Source of the DNA: Planctomycetaceae bacterium | GTDB taxonomy: Bacteria > Planctomycetota > Planctomycetia > Pirellulales > Pirellulaceae | Direction of reading: 5' to 3' | Length of the DNA: 64,000 nucleotides | Assembly (NCBI GenBank): GCA_002723275.1 | Contig: PBNZ01000035.1 | Span: 20,184 to 84,183 of the forward strand | In this document: piece by piece, positions 9,137-19,180 of the stretch | How the letters are laid out: each line of letters starts with the position of its first letter | Position numbering within the stretch: the first letter of the stretch is position 1 | Translations under genes and position numbers: made by a program | Notes under the pieces: model-generated | The model's database searches: none | Told to the model about the DNA's origin: nothing | What the model saw: only the letters and a program-made list of their open reading frames with translations

Positions 9137-10492
9137 TTAGTTCCACCACCAATTGTCGTCGACGTGTTTTTGCTCGGACTTGAGCTGTCCGACGGCCTTA
9201 CTTTCCTGTGAACGCGAGGCGTACTTCCAGGAATTGATCAAGACGCCGCCAGAAGCGGTGATCAGATACTCCCGACCCCTCTTGATGAAGCTGCATTCGG
9301 AGGCAACTGTTTTAGGCGGATTCCACGACTCCATCGCAAAGTCACCATTCTCGCCAGTCAGAATCGGCAGGTGGCAATTTGCCAGTTCAAGCAAGCCTTC
9401 CTTTTGAACCAAAGCAGCAATCACGCTCAGATCCATCAGGTTACGTAGCTGACCAAAGACAGGCTCTTCCCGTGATAGTTCCCCGTAGTGTTGCGTCATC
9501 TGGTCGGCCCATTTGACGGCGATGGGATTCTGCTTACCGGTGGGAGTAAACGAACCGTCTGCTTCCACGAGAGAATCCTCGGTCATGACTTTGACGCCAC
9601 GACCTCGTAGTTCCCACGAGAGGCCATCATCACTACGCGCCAAGGGTTCGTAGTCGCAAGCCAACCACCAGCGAGGCATCATATTGGTAACCTTCACACG
9701 GCTGTCCGATAGCATCTGCAAAAAGCTTGGCAATTCAGCGAGGGGTGATTCCTCGAGTTGCATCGCGATGCGTTTCATTCGATAGTCAGCGGACACGAGT
9801 GTTCGTGCAAAATGGCTGGTGTCGGGTACACCTGCGATCGTGATGCGTTGCGGTCCCAGACTTTCAGCAATGCCCTTCAAAACACCCGGAGTAAATCGTT
9901 GTTGCCGAGCAACGTAGCGTTGCATTGCCTGCGTTCCTTCTTCAGTCGGATCGATCGAGCAGGAGATGCCCGAAGTCCGTGCGATGGAGGCAGTCTGAAA
10001 GGCAACGAGCAGATCTTCAATCGTCATGACGGGCTGTCCAGTCGTTTTTCCGACAACCTGCCCACGATCATTCACAACCCAACCTTCACCGGGTCCGGCA
10101 AACACCACATCCTGCTGTTCCGGATAGACGAAAACATATTGAATACGTTGGATACCGGCGAGATAACGGACGTTATCGGGCAATTTCCCCAGATCGTTGT
10201 CGACGGAGTTTTGCAAAGCAGCCTCAAGCTGACGCAAGGAAATCTTCCGCAGCGCGACCTTCGCATCCATTTCATCAGGAACATCCTGCAATCGCTCGGC
10301 GACAAACTGTCTAAGACCATTCGTCGCAGCAACGGTCGGCTCACTCAGGACACCTTCAGCGTTAATGGAAACGCCACCCACGGCTCCATTGCGAAAAAAT
10401 CGACCACCCGCCCAGACATCGGCCGTCACAATAATCAGCCCGATGACTGAAACGGCTCCAATCAGTGCGTAGAATCTAGAGGACACGCGCAT
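9137..10492 (-). CDS. DUF1598-family exported protein
   Basis: The frame extends to 10684, but an ATG at 10492 has a GGAG ribosome site about eight bases upstream and is followed at once by an N-terminal hydrophobic helix (FYALIGAVSVIGLIIVTADVWA), so I take it as the start (451 residues). The rest resembles the planctomycete-specific DUF1598 family, with a repeated-looking domain in the first half and a segment MPRWWLACDYEPLARSDDG in the middle. The function is unknown. The signal sequence points to the cell envelope. It stands alone on the minus strand. Confidence 0.75.
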   Translation of the reverse strand: MRVSSRFYALIGAVSVIGLIIVTADVWAGGRFFRNGAVGGVSINAEGVLSEPTVAATNGLRQFVAERLQDVPDEMDAKVALRKISLRQLEAALQNSVDNDLGKLPDNVRYLAGIQRIQYVFVYPEQQDVVFAGPGEGWVVNDRGQVVGKTTGQPVMTIEDLLVAFQTASIARTSGISCSIDPTEEGTQAMQRYVARQQRFTPGVLKGIAESLGPQRITIAGVPDTSHFARTLVSADYRMKRIAMQLEESPLAELPSFLQMLSDSRVKVTNMMPRWWLACDYEPLARSDDGLSWELRGRGVKVMTEDSLVEADGSFTPTGKQNPIAVKWADQMTQHYGELSREEPVFGQLRNLMDLSVIAALVQKEGLLELANCHLPILTGENGDFAMESWNPPKTVASECSFIKRGREYLITASGGVLINSWKYASRSQESKAVGQLKSEQKHVDDNWWWN

Positions 10493-10983
10493 TACACTGC
10501 TCCGGTTTATTCTTTTGACCCAAATCTTGAAGATGCCGGCGTGTCGAGCCAGCACTCTTCTCTGTTCCAAAAAGTAAGAGGCGCGAGGAGATGACAGGCG
10601 TCGCCCCAATTCACGCCATATGTACTTCCCTGCAATAGGTTTAGGATAACTAGGAAAGCCTGAGGAATCAAGGAAACCCTTCAAGCGTCAATAAATTGAG
10701 TCACTAATGCGAATAAACGGCCCTGAAGAGCGACCAATCTTCCGGGCAAAGGCCGCCGCAGCTTGCGTATTTACCTGCACAGCGACTAAGTTAAGGGATG
10801 GGGATTCGCGACGGCAAGGGCCCGTCCGCCATTCAGCATTTTTAATGCCCCGCAAGCCGCTCCTGCGATCCGCCGATTAGTGGCCGCTCACGCTCCGACC
10901 TCGCTCATTTCCGAGATTTGTGGCGTGGCACAACGATTCGCTTCGATCGGATCGTCCTTGTTTGATACATCTGATAGGCACGC
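10493..10983. other. Intergenic region between divergent genes
   Basis: This 491-base stretch separates the DUF1598 gene (minus) from the sigma54 activator (plus) and must hold both promoters. No small gene or stable repeat was found. A TGGCAC at 10926 looks like half of a sigma54 promoter, but its spacing to the next GC is one base too long. Confidence 0.5.
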
Positions 10984-12996
10984 ATGCTCGCTTACCTCGT
11001 AATTCGAGAAGGTTCGAAATGGACCGACGTCTTTCGCCTGGTCGAAGGTCGAACGGTTACGATCGGCCGGGCGCCGACGAACCAGATCGTTATCAAAGAC
11101 GAGCGATGCAGCCGCCATCACGCCGAAATATTCCTTTCCGAAAGAGAATGGATCTTACGCGACCTGGATAGTCGCAACGGGACTCTCGTCGGCGAGCAAC
11201 GCGTCATTGGAGACCATACTCTCTCTGCCGGAGAAATCGTTCGAATCGCCCATGCACAAATGGCCTTCGTGCACGATTTGTCGGAGGCATTTCCGGACAC
11301 ACCCGCCGATCAGAAGCAGGAAGAGACGGTTCTCGGCGAGGCCGATGACGATGATGACGTTCTTGAGTCTCATGAACCGACGACCATCACCCACCGCAAG
11401 GGTCAAACCCGTTTCCTGGAACGTCGAAGCGGAGACGACGAGGGTTCAACTCCGAAAGTCGGTCAAGCTGCAACCAAGTTATGTCGGATTGCGTTTGAAT
11501 TAGCTAATGAGCCCGACACAATCTCAGTTGCCAATCGCGCGTTGGAAGGGCTCCTCGATGGAACTCACGTGAATGCGGGAGCAGTGTTGTTGGTGCCCCG
11601 AGATTTCCACGGCGTACCGGCCGGTAACGATCTGGAGGTCATCGCTTCACTTTCCAAAGACGACGTCAAATACCACCGCGTCTCTAACTTTCTCGCGATG
11701 ATGGTGATGCGCGAGGGCGAGGCGGTTTTGGCAAGAAACGTGGAAGGCGACAGCACACTTGGCAGTCGAGATAGCCAAGGAGAGATCCACGCGACGAGCG
11801 TACTCTGTGCTCCCATTCGCCAGGACGGGAAAGTGGTGGGCCTGGTCCACATGTACTCCACCAAAACGGAACTCGTCCCCGATCCAGACGATTTGGAATT
11901 CTCACTGGCGGTGGCCGACAACGTCGCACTCGCATTGAAGACGTTGGAACGTCAACAAGAGCTGGCAGAAAACCTGAACGTCACGCAAGGCGAAGTCAAA
12001 CAGTTGCGTCGGCAACTGGGCGCCGCCAGCGAGATTGTTGGCACCAGTCCGTTGATGTTCCAAGTGCAACAGGAGGTATCGCGTGCGGCACCCAGTCGAG
12101 CGACCATCCTGATTCGCGGCGAAAGCGGCGTCGGCAAGGAGCTGGTCGCTCGTTCGGTCCACTATGCAAGCCCACGCAAAAAGGGGCCCTTCGTCTGCCT
12201 TAACTGTGCCGCACTTTCAGAAACGTTGCTGGAAAGCGAATTGTTCGGACATGAACGCGGTGCGTTCACCGGTGCCACCGATCGCAAGATCGGAAAGTTT
12301 GAAGCCGCCGACCAAGGCACATTGATGCTTGACGAAATTGGCGAAATGAGTCCGACGATTCAAGCCAAATTCCTGCGGGTGCTCGAGGGGCATCCTTTTG
12401 AGCGAGTCGGAGGCAGCAATGCAATCAAGGTTGACGTGCGAGTGATTGCAGCAACAAACCGCGATCTTGAGAAAGCCGTCGCTGAGGGTACTTTTCGTCG
12501 CGACCTCTATTTCCGATTGCGGGTTGTCGAAATTACAGTACCACCGCTCCGAAAGCGACCGGAGGACATCATCGAGATCGCTCAGCACTTCCTCCAAAGC
12601 TACATGGCCGACTCAGGCCGCAAGTTGCTCGGCTTCACCGCCGAAGCAAGAGACCAGTTACAGCAGTATCGCTGGCCAGGAAACGTCCGAGAATTGAAGA
12701 ATGTCGTCGAACGTGCAGTTGTCCTCGCCCGCGCAGACTACGTGGACGTCGACGATCTCAACCTGTCGAATCTGGCAACTGCCGGAGACAGTGCAATCAT
12801 CCCAGCAACCTTGAACACTTATGAGCCGATGACTTTGGCCGAAGTGGAGCGGCGTCACATCCTGGCGACTCTTCGTCAAACAAGCTGGAACAAAAGTCGT
12901 ACCGCCCGAACGCTTGGCATCGAAAGATCCACACTGGACCGAAAAATTCGCCGGTATGGGCTCGTCCCAGACGTCGATACCGTTCGCGAATCTTAA
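10984..12996 (+). CDS. FHA-GAF-sigma54 interaction transcriptional activator
   Basis: The 670-residue product has four regions. Residues 1-100 are an FHA phosphothreonine-binding domain ([25 protein letters not shown]). Residues about 150-320 look like a GAF sensor domain. Residues about 340-580 are an AAA+ sigma54-activating domain with Walker A GESGVGKE (about 379), the sigma54 contact loop GAFTGA (about 426) and the arginine-finger region ([11 protein letters not shown]). Residues about 620-660 are a Fis-type helix-turn-helix ([20 protein letters not shown]). There is no response-regulator receiver domain, so input is probably a Ser/Thr kinase via the FHA domain. The target genes are not evident from neighbours. 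Confidence 0.93.
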   Translation: MLAYLVIREGSKWTDVFRLVEGRTVTIGRAPTNQIVIKDERCSRHHAEIFLSEREWILRDLDSRNGTLVGEQRVIGDHTLSAGEIVRIAHAQMAFVHDLSEAFPDTPADQKQEETVLGEADDDDDVLESHEPTTITHRKGQTRFLERRSGDDEGSTPKVGQAATKLCRIAFELANEPDTISVANRALEGLLDGTHVNAGAVLLVPRDFHGVPAGNDLEVIASLSKDDVKYHRVSNFLAMMVMREGEAVLARNVEGDSTLGSRDSQGEIHATSVLCAPIRQDGKVVGLVHMYSTKTELVPDPDDLEFSLAVADNVALALKTLERQQELAENLNVTQGEVKQLRRQLGAASEIVGTSPLMFQVQQEVSRAAPSRATILIRGESGVGKELVARSVHYASPRKKGPFVCLNCAALSETLLESELFGHERGAFTGATDRKIGKFEAADQGTLMLDEIGEMSPTIQAKFLRVLEGHPFERVGGSNAIKVDVRVIAATNRDLEKAVAEGTFRRDLYFRLRVVEITVPPLRKRPEDIIEIAQHFLQSYMADSGRKLLGFTAEARDQLQQYRWPGNVRELKNVVERAVVLARADYVDVDDLNLSNLATAGDSAIIPATLNTYEPMTLAEVERRHILATLRQTSWNKSRTARTLGIERSTLDRKIRRYGLVPDVDTVRES

Positions 12997-13697
12997 TCCG
13001 ACGACTTTGAGTCTGTATCGTGCCTTGGGTAGAACTGCACGAGCTTCTTGGGTGAAACGCCCAGCTGGAAAGCGGCGAGCATACACCAATTCCGCAACGT
13101 TTGAGTTACAATTCCACGACTTTGCCAACGACGAGCATCGACTTTCAAGGGCCCGGTCAGCAGGGCAGGGCGGCCGTTTTCGCGAAGTCGCTTCATCAAA
13201 ACCACCTCTTCCATGAGCGGCTCGAACGGAAATCCACCCACCTGCTGAAAGAGCTCTCTTTTCACGAAGATCCCCTGATCGCCGTAAGCCAGTCCCAAAT
13301 AGCGGACCCGTGCAGCATTCCCAGCACTCAAACAACGGTAGCCCCATCCTGGCGCATCGATTTCTTGCTGAAACGCCCCGAAAGAAACCTGACCTTCCGC
13401 GATCAAGTTAGCGATCTGTTGCACCGCATCCGCGGGTAACTGGCAGTCGGCATGTAAGAAGAGCAGGATTTCTCCATGGGCCTCTGCTGCTCCTGCATTC
13501 TGCTGAATCGCTCGTCCCGGATCCGACAAAATCACCTGAGCCCCATGCTTTCTAGCAATTTCGACCGTGTCATCCTGACTCCCGCCGTCACTCACGATCA
13601 CTTGTTCGACGCCAGCATTCCGAGCACTCTCGACCGCGACCGCAATGTTGGCGGATTCGTTCAAAGCAGGAATGATGACCGATACCGTGCAATTCAT
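12993..13697 (-). CDS. TIGR04283-type family 2 glycosyltransferase
   Basis: The frame opens at a TTG (13715), but the ATG at 13697 gives [14 protein letters not shown], the standard start of a GT-A family 2 enzyme (234 residues). [21 protein letters not shown] and FLHADCQLP are the nucleotide-sugar and metal-binding motifs typical of the TIGR04283 subgroup, which is often found near envelope or pigment genes. There is no transmembrane helix. Its TAA stop overlaps the TAA of the convergent activator gene within a TTAA palindrome. The sugar and acceptor are unknown. Confidence 0.88.
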   Translation of the reverse strand: MNCTVSVIIPALNESANIAVAVESARNAGVEQVIVSDGGSQDDTVEIARKHGAQVILSDPGRAIQQNAGAAEAHGEILLFLHADCQLPADAVQQIANLIAEGQVSFGAFQQEIDAPGWGYRCLSAGNAARVRYLGLAYGDQGIFVKRELFQQVGGFPFEPLMEEVVLMKRLRENGRPALLTGPLKVDARRWQSRGIVTQTLRNWCMLAAFQLGVSPKKLVQFYPRHDTDSKSSD

Positions 13698-13974
13698 GGG
13701 TCGCCGGCAGATCAAACGTCTGCAGCCTCCGAACGAGAGTCCCTGGCAGCTCTCCCCTCCGTCCTAACCCGCTGAACCCCGGAAAGACGATGGAAGCAGA
13801 TAATGGATGAGGTATGCAACATAACAATCTAACGAATTAAGGGAGACCAACCTAGTACGATTGAGATTTGGCCCGAAGCCGGATTATAATCGCTCGTTTG
13901 TCCGAAAGATCAGATCGACGGCGTGGCAACCAGCAAAGCCAACGTCGATCACCGCCAGGAAGCGATTAACCTTT

Positions 13975-14985
13975 ATGAAGCTACGCGTGGGTCTCGTTGG
14001 CTTAGGAGATGCGTGGGAAGTACGACATCGTCCAGCCTTACGCGCGATGAACGATCGCTTTGAGGTACGTGCGGTTTGTGCTCAAGTCGCATTACGTGCC
14101 GAGCGTGCGGCCGAGGAATTTCAAGCAGAAGCCGTAGATGGCTATCGAGCCTTGACCGCCCGAGAAGACATCGACGCCATTCTCATGCTGTCTCCGCAAT
14201 GGTTCGGTCCGTTGCCCATCTTTGCGGCTTGCGATTCGGGCAAAGCCGTTTACTGTGCGGCGGCGCTCGACCTTGATTTCGAACAGGCTCATGAAGTCCG
14301 GAGACGCGTTGAGGAAGCGGGAATTGCCTTCATGGCGGAACTGCCACGCCGTCACGCAGCGGCCACTCTACGACTGAAGGAGCTGATCGCAACGCGCCTC
14401 GGAAAACCCAAAATCCTCTTTTGCCACCAACGAAAGTCGTTGACCGCATCGAGTGACTCTTCGCCAGGACCTCACTTGAGTCCGATCATGAATCGTGACT
14501 TGATCGAGCTTGTTGATTGGTGCCGTTATGTGATCGATGCCGAACCAACATCGGTGGTAGGTGTCAGACACGGCTTAGGCGAAAGTGACGAGGAAGGGCT
14601 CTATCGCATGATGAGCCTAGACTTTTCCCAGGAGGGGAAAACGGGCGAAGGCCCGATGGCACAAATCAGCTGCGGTCACTACATGCCCGAGGCGTGGACT
14701 GAGGCAATTTCATTCCGACCGCCTGCCGGACTCCAGATTTGCTGTGAAAACGGCGTGGCCTTTGTCGATCTTCCCTCGACTCTTGTGTGGTTCGACGAGG
14801 CTGGGCGGCATATGGAATCGCTCGACATGGAAAGACCTGTGGGGGAACAATTATTGGGACTGTTCCATCGATCGATCACGAGTCTGGTTCGAAAAACAAA
14901 CGACCTCGAAGACGCCTATCGCGCCCTGTCGATTGTGATTAACGCTGAAAAGAGTTTCCAAGACGGCCAGCGAGTCCAACTCTAA
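13975..14985 (+). CDS. Gfo/Idh/MocA-family oxidoreductase (divergent)
   Basis: The frame opens at 13861, but the ATG at 13975 leads directly into the Rossmann start KLRVGLVGLGDAWEVRHRPAL (336 residues). The family's catalytic EKP motif is replaced by a CAAALDLDFEQA region, so enzymatic activity of the usual type is doubtful. The C-terminal half keeps the alpha/beta dimerisation fold. It lies convergent to a second, more standard family member. A sugar or inositol dehydrogenase-like role is possible but not supported by motifs. Confidence 0.75.
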   Translation: MKLRVGLVGLGDAWEVRHRPALRAMNDRFEVRAVCAQVALRAERAAEEFQAEAVDGYRALTAREDIDAILMLSPQWFGPLPIFAACDSGKAVYCAAALDLDFEQAHEVRRRVEEAGIAFMAELPRRHAAATLRLKELIATRLGKPKILFCHQRKSLTASSDSSPGPHLSPIMNRDLIELVDWCRYVIDAEPTSVVGVRHGLGESDEEGLYRMMSLDFSQEGKTGEGPMAQISCGHYMPEAWTEAISFRPPAGLQICCENGVAFVDLPSTLVWFDEAGRHMESLDMERPVGEQLLGLFHRSITSLVRKTNDLEDAYRALSIVINAEKSFQDGQRVQL

Positions 14986-15073
14986 GCGACCCTGGCGATC
15001 AATGACCAGGCTTTCCCGCCGCCGATTCGACGGGAGTCATTCCCTGCTCTTGGCAATTCAATGCGACGACGAA

Positions 15074-16072
15074 TTAGAGTTCAACGGGCCGCCCCGCCTG
15101 GCCGCTTTCCTTGATGGCCTCAATCACCCGCATATTCGCCACCGCATCGGTCAGGGGAGTGGGCACGAGCGTATCATTGAGAATCGCTAACGACATCAGT
15201 TCGCCCTGAACGGTGTACTGATCGGTCGTATCGAGCGTGATCTCGGCAACATCCGACCCCTGCTGCAGCCACATGCGACAGGGACGATCGGGTGGTGCAT
15301 TAAAGGGGATTTCAATTTCAACTCGACCATCGATTCCAAATAAATTCACACGCTGATACGGCGTCAACTGGGTCGAGCAAGTAAAGGTCGACGTCCCTCC
15401 CTCGAAAACCATGACCCCGGATGCCATTCGATCCGTCTCGAACTGCGGATCCGTTTCAACGACGCCCATCACACTCTTCGGCTCATCGCCGAAAATAAAT
15501 CGGGAAAGTGAAATGTTGTAGCAACCAATGTCCATCAGGCCTCCGCCTCCGATATCAGCCTGATTGCGAATATTATTGGGATCGTCATTGTAGTAGGAAA
15601 AGAAAGATTGGATCGTCCGCAATGCTCCAATCTCGCCTGCCTGAATCAGCTCCTTCGCTCGTTGCCATTGCGGGTGATGCCGATACATAAAGGCTTCCAT
15701 GATCTTGAGCTCTGGAAACTGTTGAGCGTAATCGACAAGTTCTTGACCTTCATCCGCCGTCAATCCAATCGGCTTTTCGCAAAGCACATGTTTCCCCGCA
15801 GCCAAAGCCTGCTTTGACCAAGAAACGTGAAGATGATTTGGAAGTGGATTGTAAATCGCATCGACCTCACCTGCGGCCAACAAATCCTCATAGGACCCGA
15901 ACGCTTGCGAGATCCCCAATTCCTGTGCCACCTCTTCGGCCCGCTGCGTATTCCGAGAGGCAATGGCCACAACTTCCGCATGGTCACACTGCTGCATCGC
16001 AGGAATCACTTTTTCTGTTCCGATCTTGGCGGTGCTCAAAATCCCCCAGCGTACCTTCGACATCCGAATCAT
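15074..16072 (-). CDS. Gfo/Idh/MocA-family NAD(P)-dependent oxidoreductase
   Basis: The 332-residue product begins with a Rossmann fold (WGILSTAKIGTEKVIPAM) and has the family signature AGKHVLCEKPIG, whose Lys is catalytic. GGGGLMDIGCYNISLSRFIFG is the usual substrate-pocket segment of the trans-1,2-dihydrobenzenediol/glucose-fructose oxidoreductase branch. The product is cytoplasmic, with no signal peptide. It is convergent with the divergent paralogue at 13975-14985. The substrate cannot be read from the sequence. Confidence 0.9.
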   Translation of the reverse strand: MIRMSKVRWGILSTAKIGTEKVIPAMQQCDHAEVVAIASRNTQRAEEVAQELGISQAFGSYEDLLAAGEVDAIYNPLPNHLHVSWSKQALAAGKHVLCEKPIGLTADEGQELVDYAQQFPELKIMEAFMYRHHPQWQRAKELIQAGEIGALRTIQSFFSYYNDDPNNIRNQADIGGGGLMDIGCYNISLSRFIFGDEPKSVMGVVETDPQFETDRMASGVMVFEGGTSTFTCSTQLTPYQRVNLFGIDGRVEIEIPFNAPPDRPCRMWLQQGSDVAEITLDTTDQYTVQGELMSLAILNDTLVPTPLTDAVANMRVIEAIKESGQAGRPVEL

Positions 16073-16656
16073 CTCCCTTCATGCTCAAAACAATCAAACA
16101 GGTGGGCCCACCGTACAACGGTTGTGCTTGTGTTTCAACATGGCCTCTTCCATTTGACGATACTTATCGCTCGGTGCTCGCTTCATTCGAACGCAGTCCT
16201 CCATCGGCACCCGAGCAGATCACAACAAGCCTCATAACCCCATGGCCGATCACGCAGCACAAACCATCGATGTCGCTCCCGCCATTCTTTTTCAGAATCA
16301 ATCCCGGAGTCCCGATGATCCACGGGTTCTCTTCTAAGATCAGCGGCTCTGGATCGGCGGCTCCGAATTCCTGGGGGTAAGAGAGATCCAAATAAGAATG
16401 GTTTTAGACAGTTTCCTCTCGCTTCGACGGCACTTCGCGGAGCCGGAAGTCAACGCAACCCGCAGCTTCACCGTTAAAATCCAGGAAAAACCGAAATCCG
16501 GTGCTTCTCCGCCCGGTCTGCGGCAGACGAAACCGACCGAGGTGTGATACCATCACTCTTGGTGAAACTGCAGGATCGTGCTGCGGCGTTTCAACGGACT
16601 TCACGATGATCCACGCCAACGGTGATTTCGGGGCTGGAAATTATCCAGCAGGACTT
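16073..16656. other. Intergenic region between divergent genes
   Basis: This 584-base region separates the oxidoreductase (minus) from the anchored protein gene (plus). A minus-strand 75-codon frame at 16164-16391 has no recognisable motif and I do not call it. I see no repeat or RNA. A ribosome site (AGCAGGA) just before 16657 supports the downstream start. Confidence 0.45.
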
Positions 16657-17946
16657 ATGAATCAACTCCGTTTCGCAACCATATTCTTTATCTTTGGCAT
16701 CGCTGTTCAAACGGTGAATGCTTGCAACATTCCGGTGTTTCGATATGCGTTGGAGAATTGGCAGCCCGACAATTACATCACCGTGATTCTGCACAACGGA
16801 AACCTAAGTGCTGAACAGCAATCCTTGCTTGAGCAGATCAAGGCTAAGTCGCTTCCTCAGCAAGAGGTCACGAATGTCGATTTCTATGAGATCGACCAAC
16901 GGAACGTTGACGAAACCAACCTGCCGCCGGGTGTCGCAACCTACATCAAGCGATGGGCTGACTATGCGTCTCCCACAGCACCTACCATGGTGGTCCTCTA
17001 TCCCGAACAACTACCGACGACGCTGCCTGCATGGTCAGGACCGTTCTCACGTGAAAATGCCGATCGCATCTTGGACTCACCGATCCGTCAAGAGATCGCG
17101 CGTCGCGTCCTGGAAGGCGAGTCGGCAGTCTGGGTCTTAATCGAGAGTGGGAACAAAGAGGTGGATGATGCCGCCTTTGCACGACTCGGTGACCTGTTGA
17201 AGGATGCTCCTAATCACGTCGCATTGCCGGACCAGGATTTGATTGAAACGGATGACGAGTACAATCCTTCCAACAAGATCGAGCTCAAGGTGGAATTCTC
17301 GGCATTGAGAATTTCGCGAGACGCCTTGGATGAAGCACCGTTCATCTCAATGCTGCTCGGCAGTGAAGAGGACTTGCAAACCTTCAACGAACCGATCGCA
17401 ATTCCTATCTTCGCACGAGGTCGGACTTATTTTGCCCTGGTGGGCCGCGGCATCAATGAAACCAATGTGCACGAAAACTGCCAATTCCTTTGCGGAGCCT
17501 GCTCCTGCCAAGTGAAACAGGACAATCCGGGAATCGATCTTCCGATCGCCATGAATTGGAACGAACACATTACGGAATCAGCCATGGACGACGTCGCATT
17601 GCCAGAACTGACAGGTATTGGCGGCTTCGAAGTCGACATCGTCAGCGACGATGATCTGGCCACATCTGACGAGACCACCGACCAGATCCTTGCTTCTGCA
17701 CAAGATAACAACGGCGGCAAAATTGAAAACTCAACCGAAGTAGCCTCGGTTCCGCAGACCCAAAACAACACCGCTCCGACGAATTCGAACGACGCTAAAA
17801 CGGCGACCGATACAGCTCCAGGAGTGGATAGCGAACCGGCTTTTGAGCGCCGACTCGGTTATTGGCTTGTTGGCTTAATCGGAGCCGGTCTCGTGTTCGC
17901 AATCGGCTCAACTCTCCTCCTGAAACGATCCAATTCAACGGAATAG
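16657..17946 (+). CDS. Cys-rich membrane-anchored envelope protein, ABC-linked
   Basis: The frame opens at 16501, but the ATG at 16657 has AGGA upstream and starts a signal peptide (FATIFFIFGIAVQTVNA), giving 429 residues. The mature part starts CNIPVFRYALENW, which resembles but does not clearly meet a lipobox. A cysteine cluster NCQFLCGACSCQVKQDNPG lies in the second half, then a low-complexity acidic/Asn-Thr linker and a C-terminal transmembrane helix (YWLVGLIGAGLVFAIGSTLLL). I do not recognise a characterised family. The next gene starts two bases after its stop and encodes an ABC permease, so the protein is likely the extracytoplasmic partner of that transporter. Confidence 0.75.
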   Translation: MNQLRFATIFFIFGIAVQTVNACNIPVFRYALENWQPDNYITVILHNGNLSAEQQSLLEQIKAKSLPQQEVTNVDFYEIDQRNVDETNLPPGVATYIKRWADYASPTAPTMVVLYPEQLPTTLPAWSGPFSRENADRILDSPIRQEIARRVLEGESAVWVLIESGNKEVDDAAFARLGDLLKDAPNHVALPDQDLIETDDEYNPSNKIELKVEFSALRISRDALDEAPFISMLLGSEEDLQTFNEPIAIPIFARGRTYFALVGRGINETNVHENCQFLCGACSCQVKQDNPGIDLPIAMNWNEHITESAMDDVALPELTGIGGFEVDIVSDDDLATSDETTDQILASAQDNNGGKIENSTEVASVPQTQNNTAPTNSNDAKTATDTAPGVDSEPAFERRLGYWLVGLIGAGLVFAIGSTLLLKRSNSTE

Positions 17947-17948
17947 TC

Positions 17949-19172
17949 ATGAACGTCTTGCGTCTTGTCTGCCGGGAAATCTGGCATCGCAAGTTAAATT
18001 TCCTAGTCAGTCTTCTGGCAATCATCGTACTCGTCGGCTATGCCGTCGGTGCGCTTACGCTGATTCGTGCTCAACGCGAGCGAACAGAGCAACGAGTCGC
18101 GGCCCTGGATGACGAAATTCGCAAGATCACGAAATCCCTGGGCTTCAACATCAACATTTTGCCCGCCGACCAGAATCTTGCTGACTTCCACGCAAATGAC
18201 TTTGGCGAGAAAACCATGCCGTTTGAATATGTTCAACGGCTGGCGGAAAGCCCTGACATCGTGACCATTAATCATCTGCGTCCGGCATTGATCCGCAAAA
18301 TCGAGTGGCAGGAACAACAACGGCAGATTGTGCTGATGGGCGTGGCGGGTGTCATCCCTTGGACCCACCGCAGCAACCCCAAGAAACCCATGACAGAAGC
18401 CGTCCCGACAGGCACCTTGAATATCGGAAGTGTGCTGGCAGAACAATTGCAACTCCAAGAAGGCGATACCACGCAATTAAATGGGCTTGAGTTGAAGGTA
18501 AACAAGATCTACCCCGAGCGAGGCACGAAAGACGACATTACCGTCTGGATTGATTTGCAAGCCGCTCAGAACATGCTTGAGCTTCCCGACCAGATCAACT
18601 TGATCCAGGCACTCGAATGCAACTGTGCCTCTGTGGATCGACTGGCAGAAATCGAGGGCGAGATCAGTCAGGTTCTAGGCAGTGACGTCCAGGTCATCGA
18701 ACTTGCGACCAAGGCAATCGCACGGGCTCGCGCACGAGTCGACGTACAAGCCGAAGGCCAGATCACGGTCGCGAGAATGCAAGATCGAGCCACGCTGCTG
18801 CTGGTGCTACTTGTTTTGGCCAGTTCGATTCTGGTCGGCTTATTGGCGTTACTGAATGTCTGGGAACGCCAACAGGAAATTGGTATTCTACGGGCCATCG
18901 GGACTTCCACGGGTTCGATCATGTGGATGTTTTTACTCAAAGCACTTTTCGTGGGCCTAATCGGAGCGATCATCGGTTACCTGATTGGCTTCGGAATTGC
19001 CGTGCGACTCGACGAACAGTCCGCGAACGGCTTGATCGTTGAATCCCTGTTCGATTTCCGCATGATGGTGTTTGCGATTCTGCTCGCTCCCATCATCACA
19101 ATTATCGCCAGCTGGGTTCCGGCCGTTTTCGCATCCAACCAAGACCCTGCAACCGTTCTATCGATGGAGTAA
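17949..19172 (+). CDS. FtsX/MacB-type ABC transporter permease
   Basis: The ATG at 17949 (the frame opens at 17862) gives 407 residues. The topology is typical of the MacB/LolC/FtsX class: an N-terminal helix (FLVSLLAIIVLVGYAVGALTL), a large periplasmic domain to about residue 270, then three helices with the conserved ERQQEIGILRAIGTS loop. These transporters move lipoproteins, lipids or peptides or exert force across the envelope. The gene lies in a tight unit with the anchored protein upstream and the ATPase eight bases downstream. The substrate is unknown. Confidence 0.88.
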   Translation: MNVLRLVCREIWHRKLNFLVSLLAIIVLVGYAVGALTLIRAQRERTEQRVAALDDEIRKITKSLGFNINILPADQNLADFHANDFGEKTMPFEYVQRLAESPDIVTINHLRPALIRKIEWQEQQRQIVLMGVAGVIPWTHRSNPKKPMTEAVPTGTLNIGSVLAEQLQLQEGDTTQLNGLELKVNKIYPERGTKDDITVWIDLQAAQNMLELPDQINLIQALECNCASVDRLAEIEGEISQVLGSDVQVIELATKAIARARARVDVQAEGQITVARMQDRATLLLVLLVLASSILVGLLALLNVWERQQEIGILRAIGTSTGSIMWMFLLKALFVGLIGAIIGYLIGFGIAVRLDEQSANGLIVESLFDFRMMVFAILLAPIITIIASWVPAVFASNQDPATVLSME

Positions 19173-19180
19173 CGAGCCTC

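Noticed and set aside
10926-10942. Possible sigma54 -24/-12 promoter before the FHA activator
   Set aside because: The TGGCAC half is fine, but the distance to the next GC is one base too long and TTGC is not present.
14997-15020. Possible hairpin CCTGG/CCAGG between convergent genes
   Set aside because: Only five base pairs with a ten-base loop and no T-run, so it is too weak to call a terminator.
16164-16391. Minus-strand 75-codon frame in a gap between divergent genes
   Set aside because: No motif, signal or good ribosome site was seen, and it overlaps a competing plus-strand frame of equal weakness.
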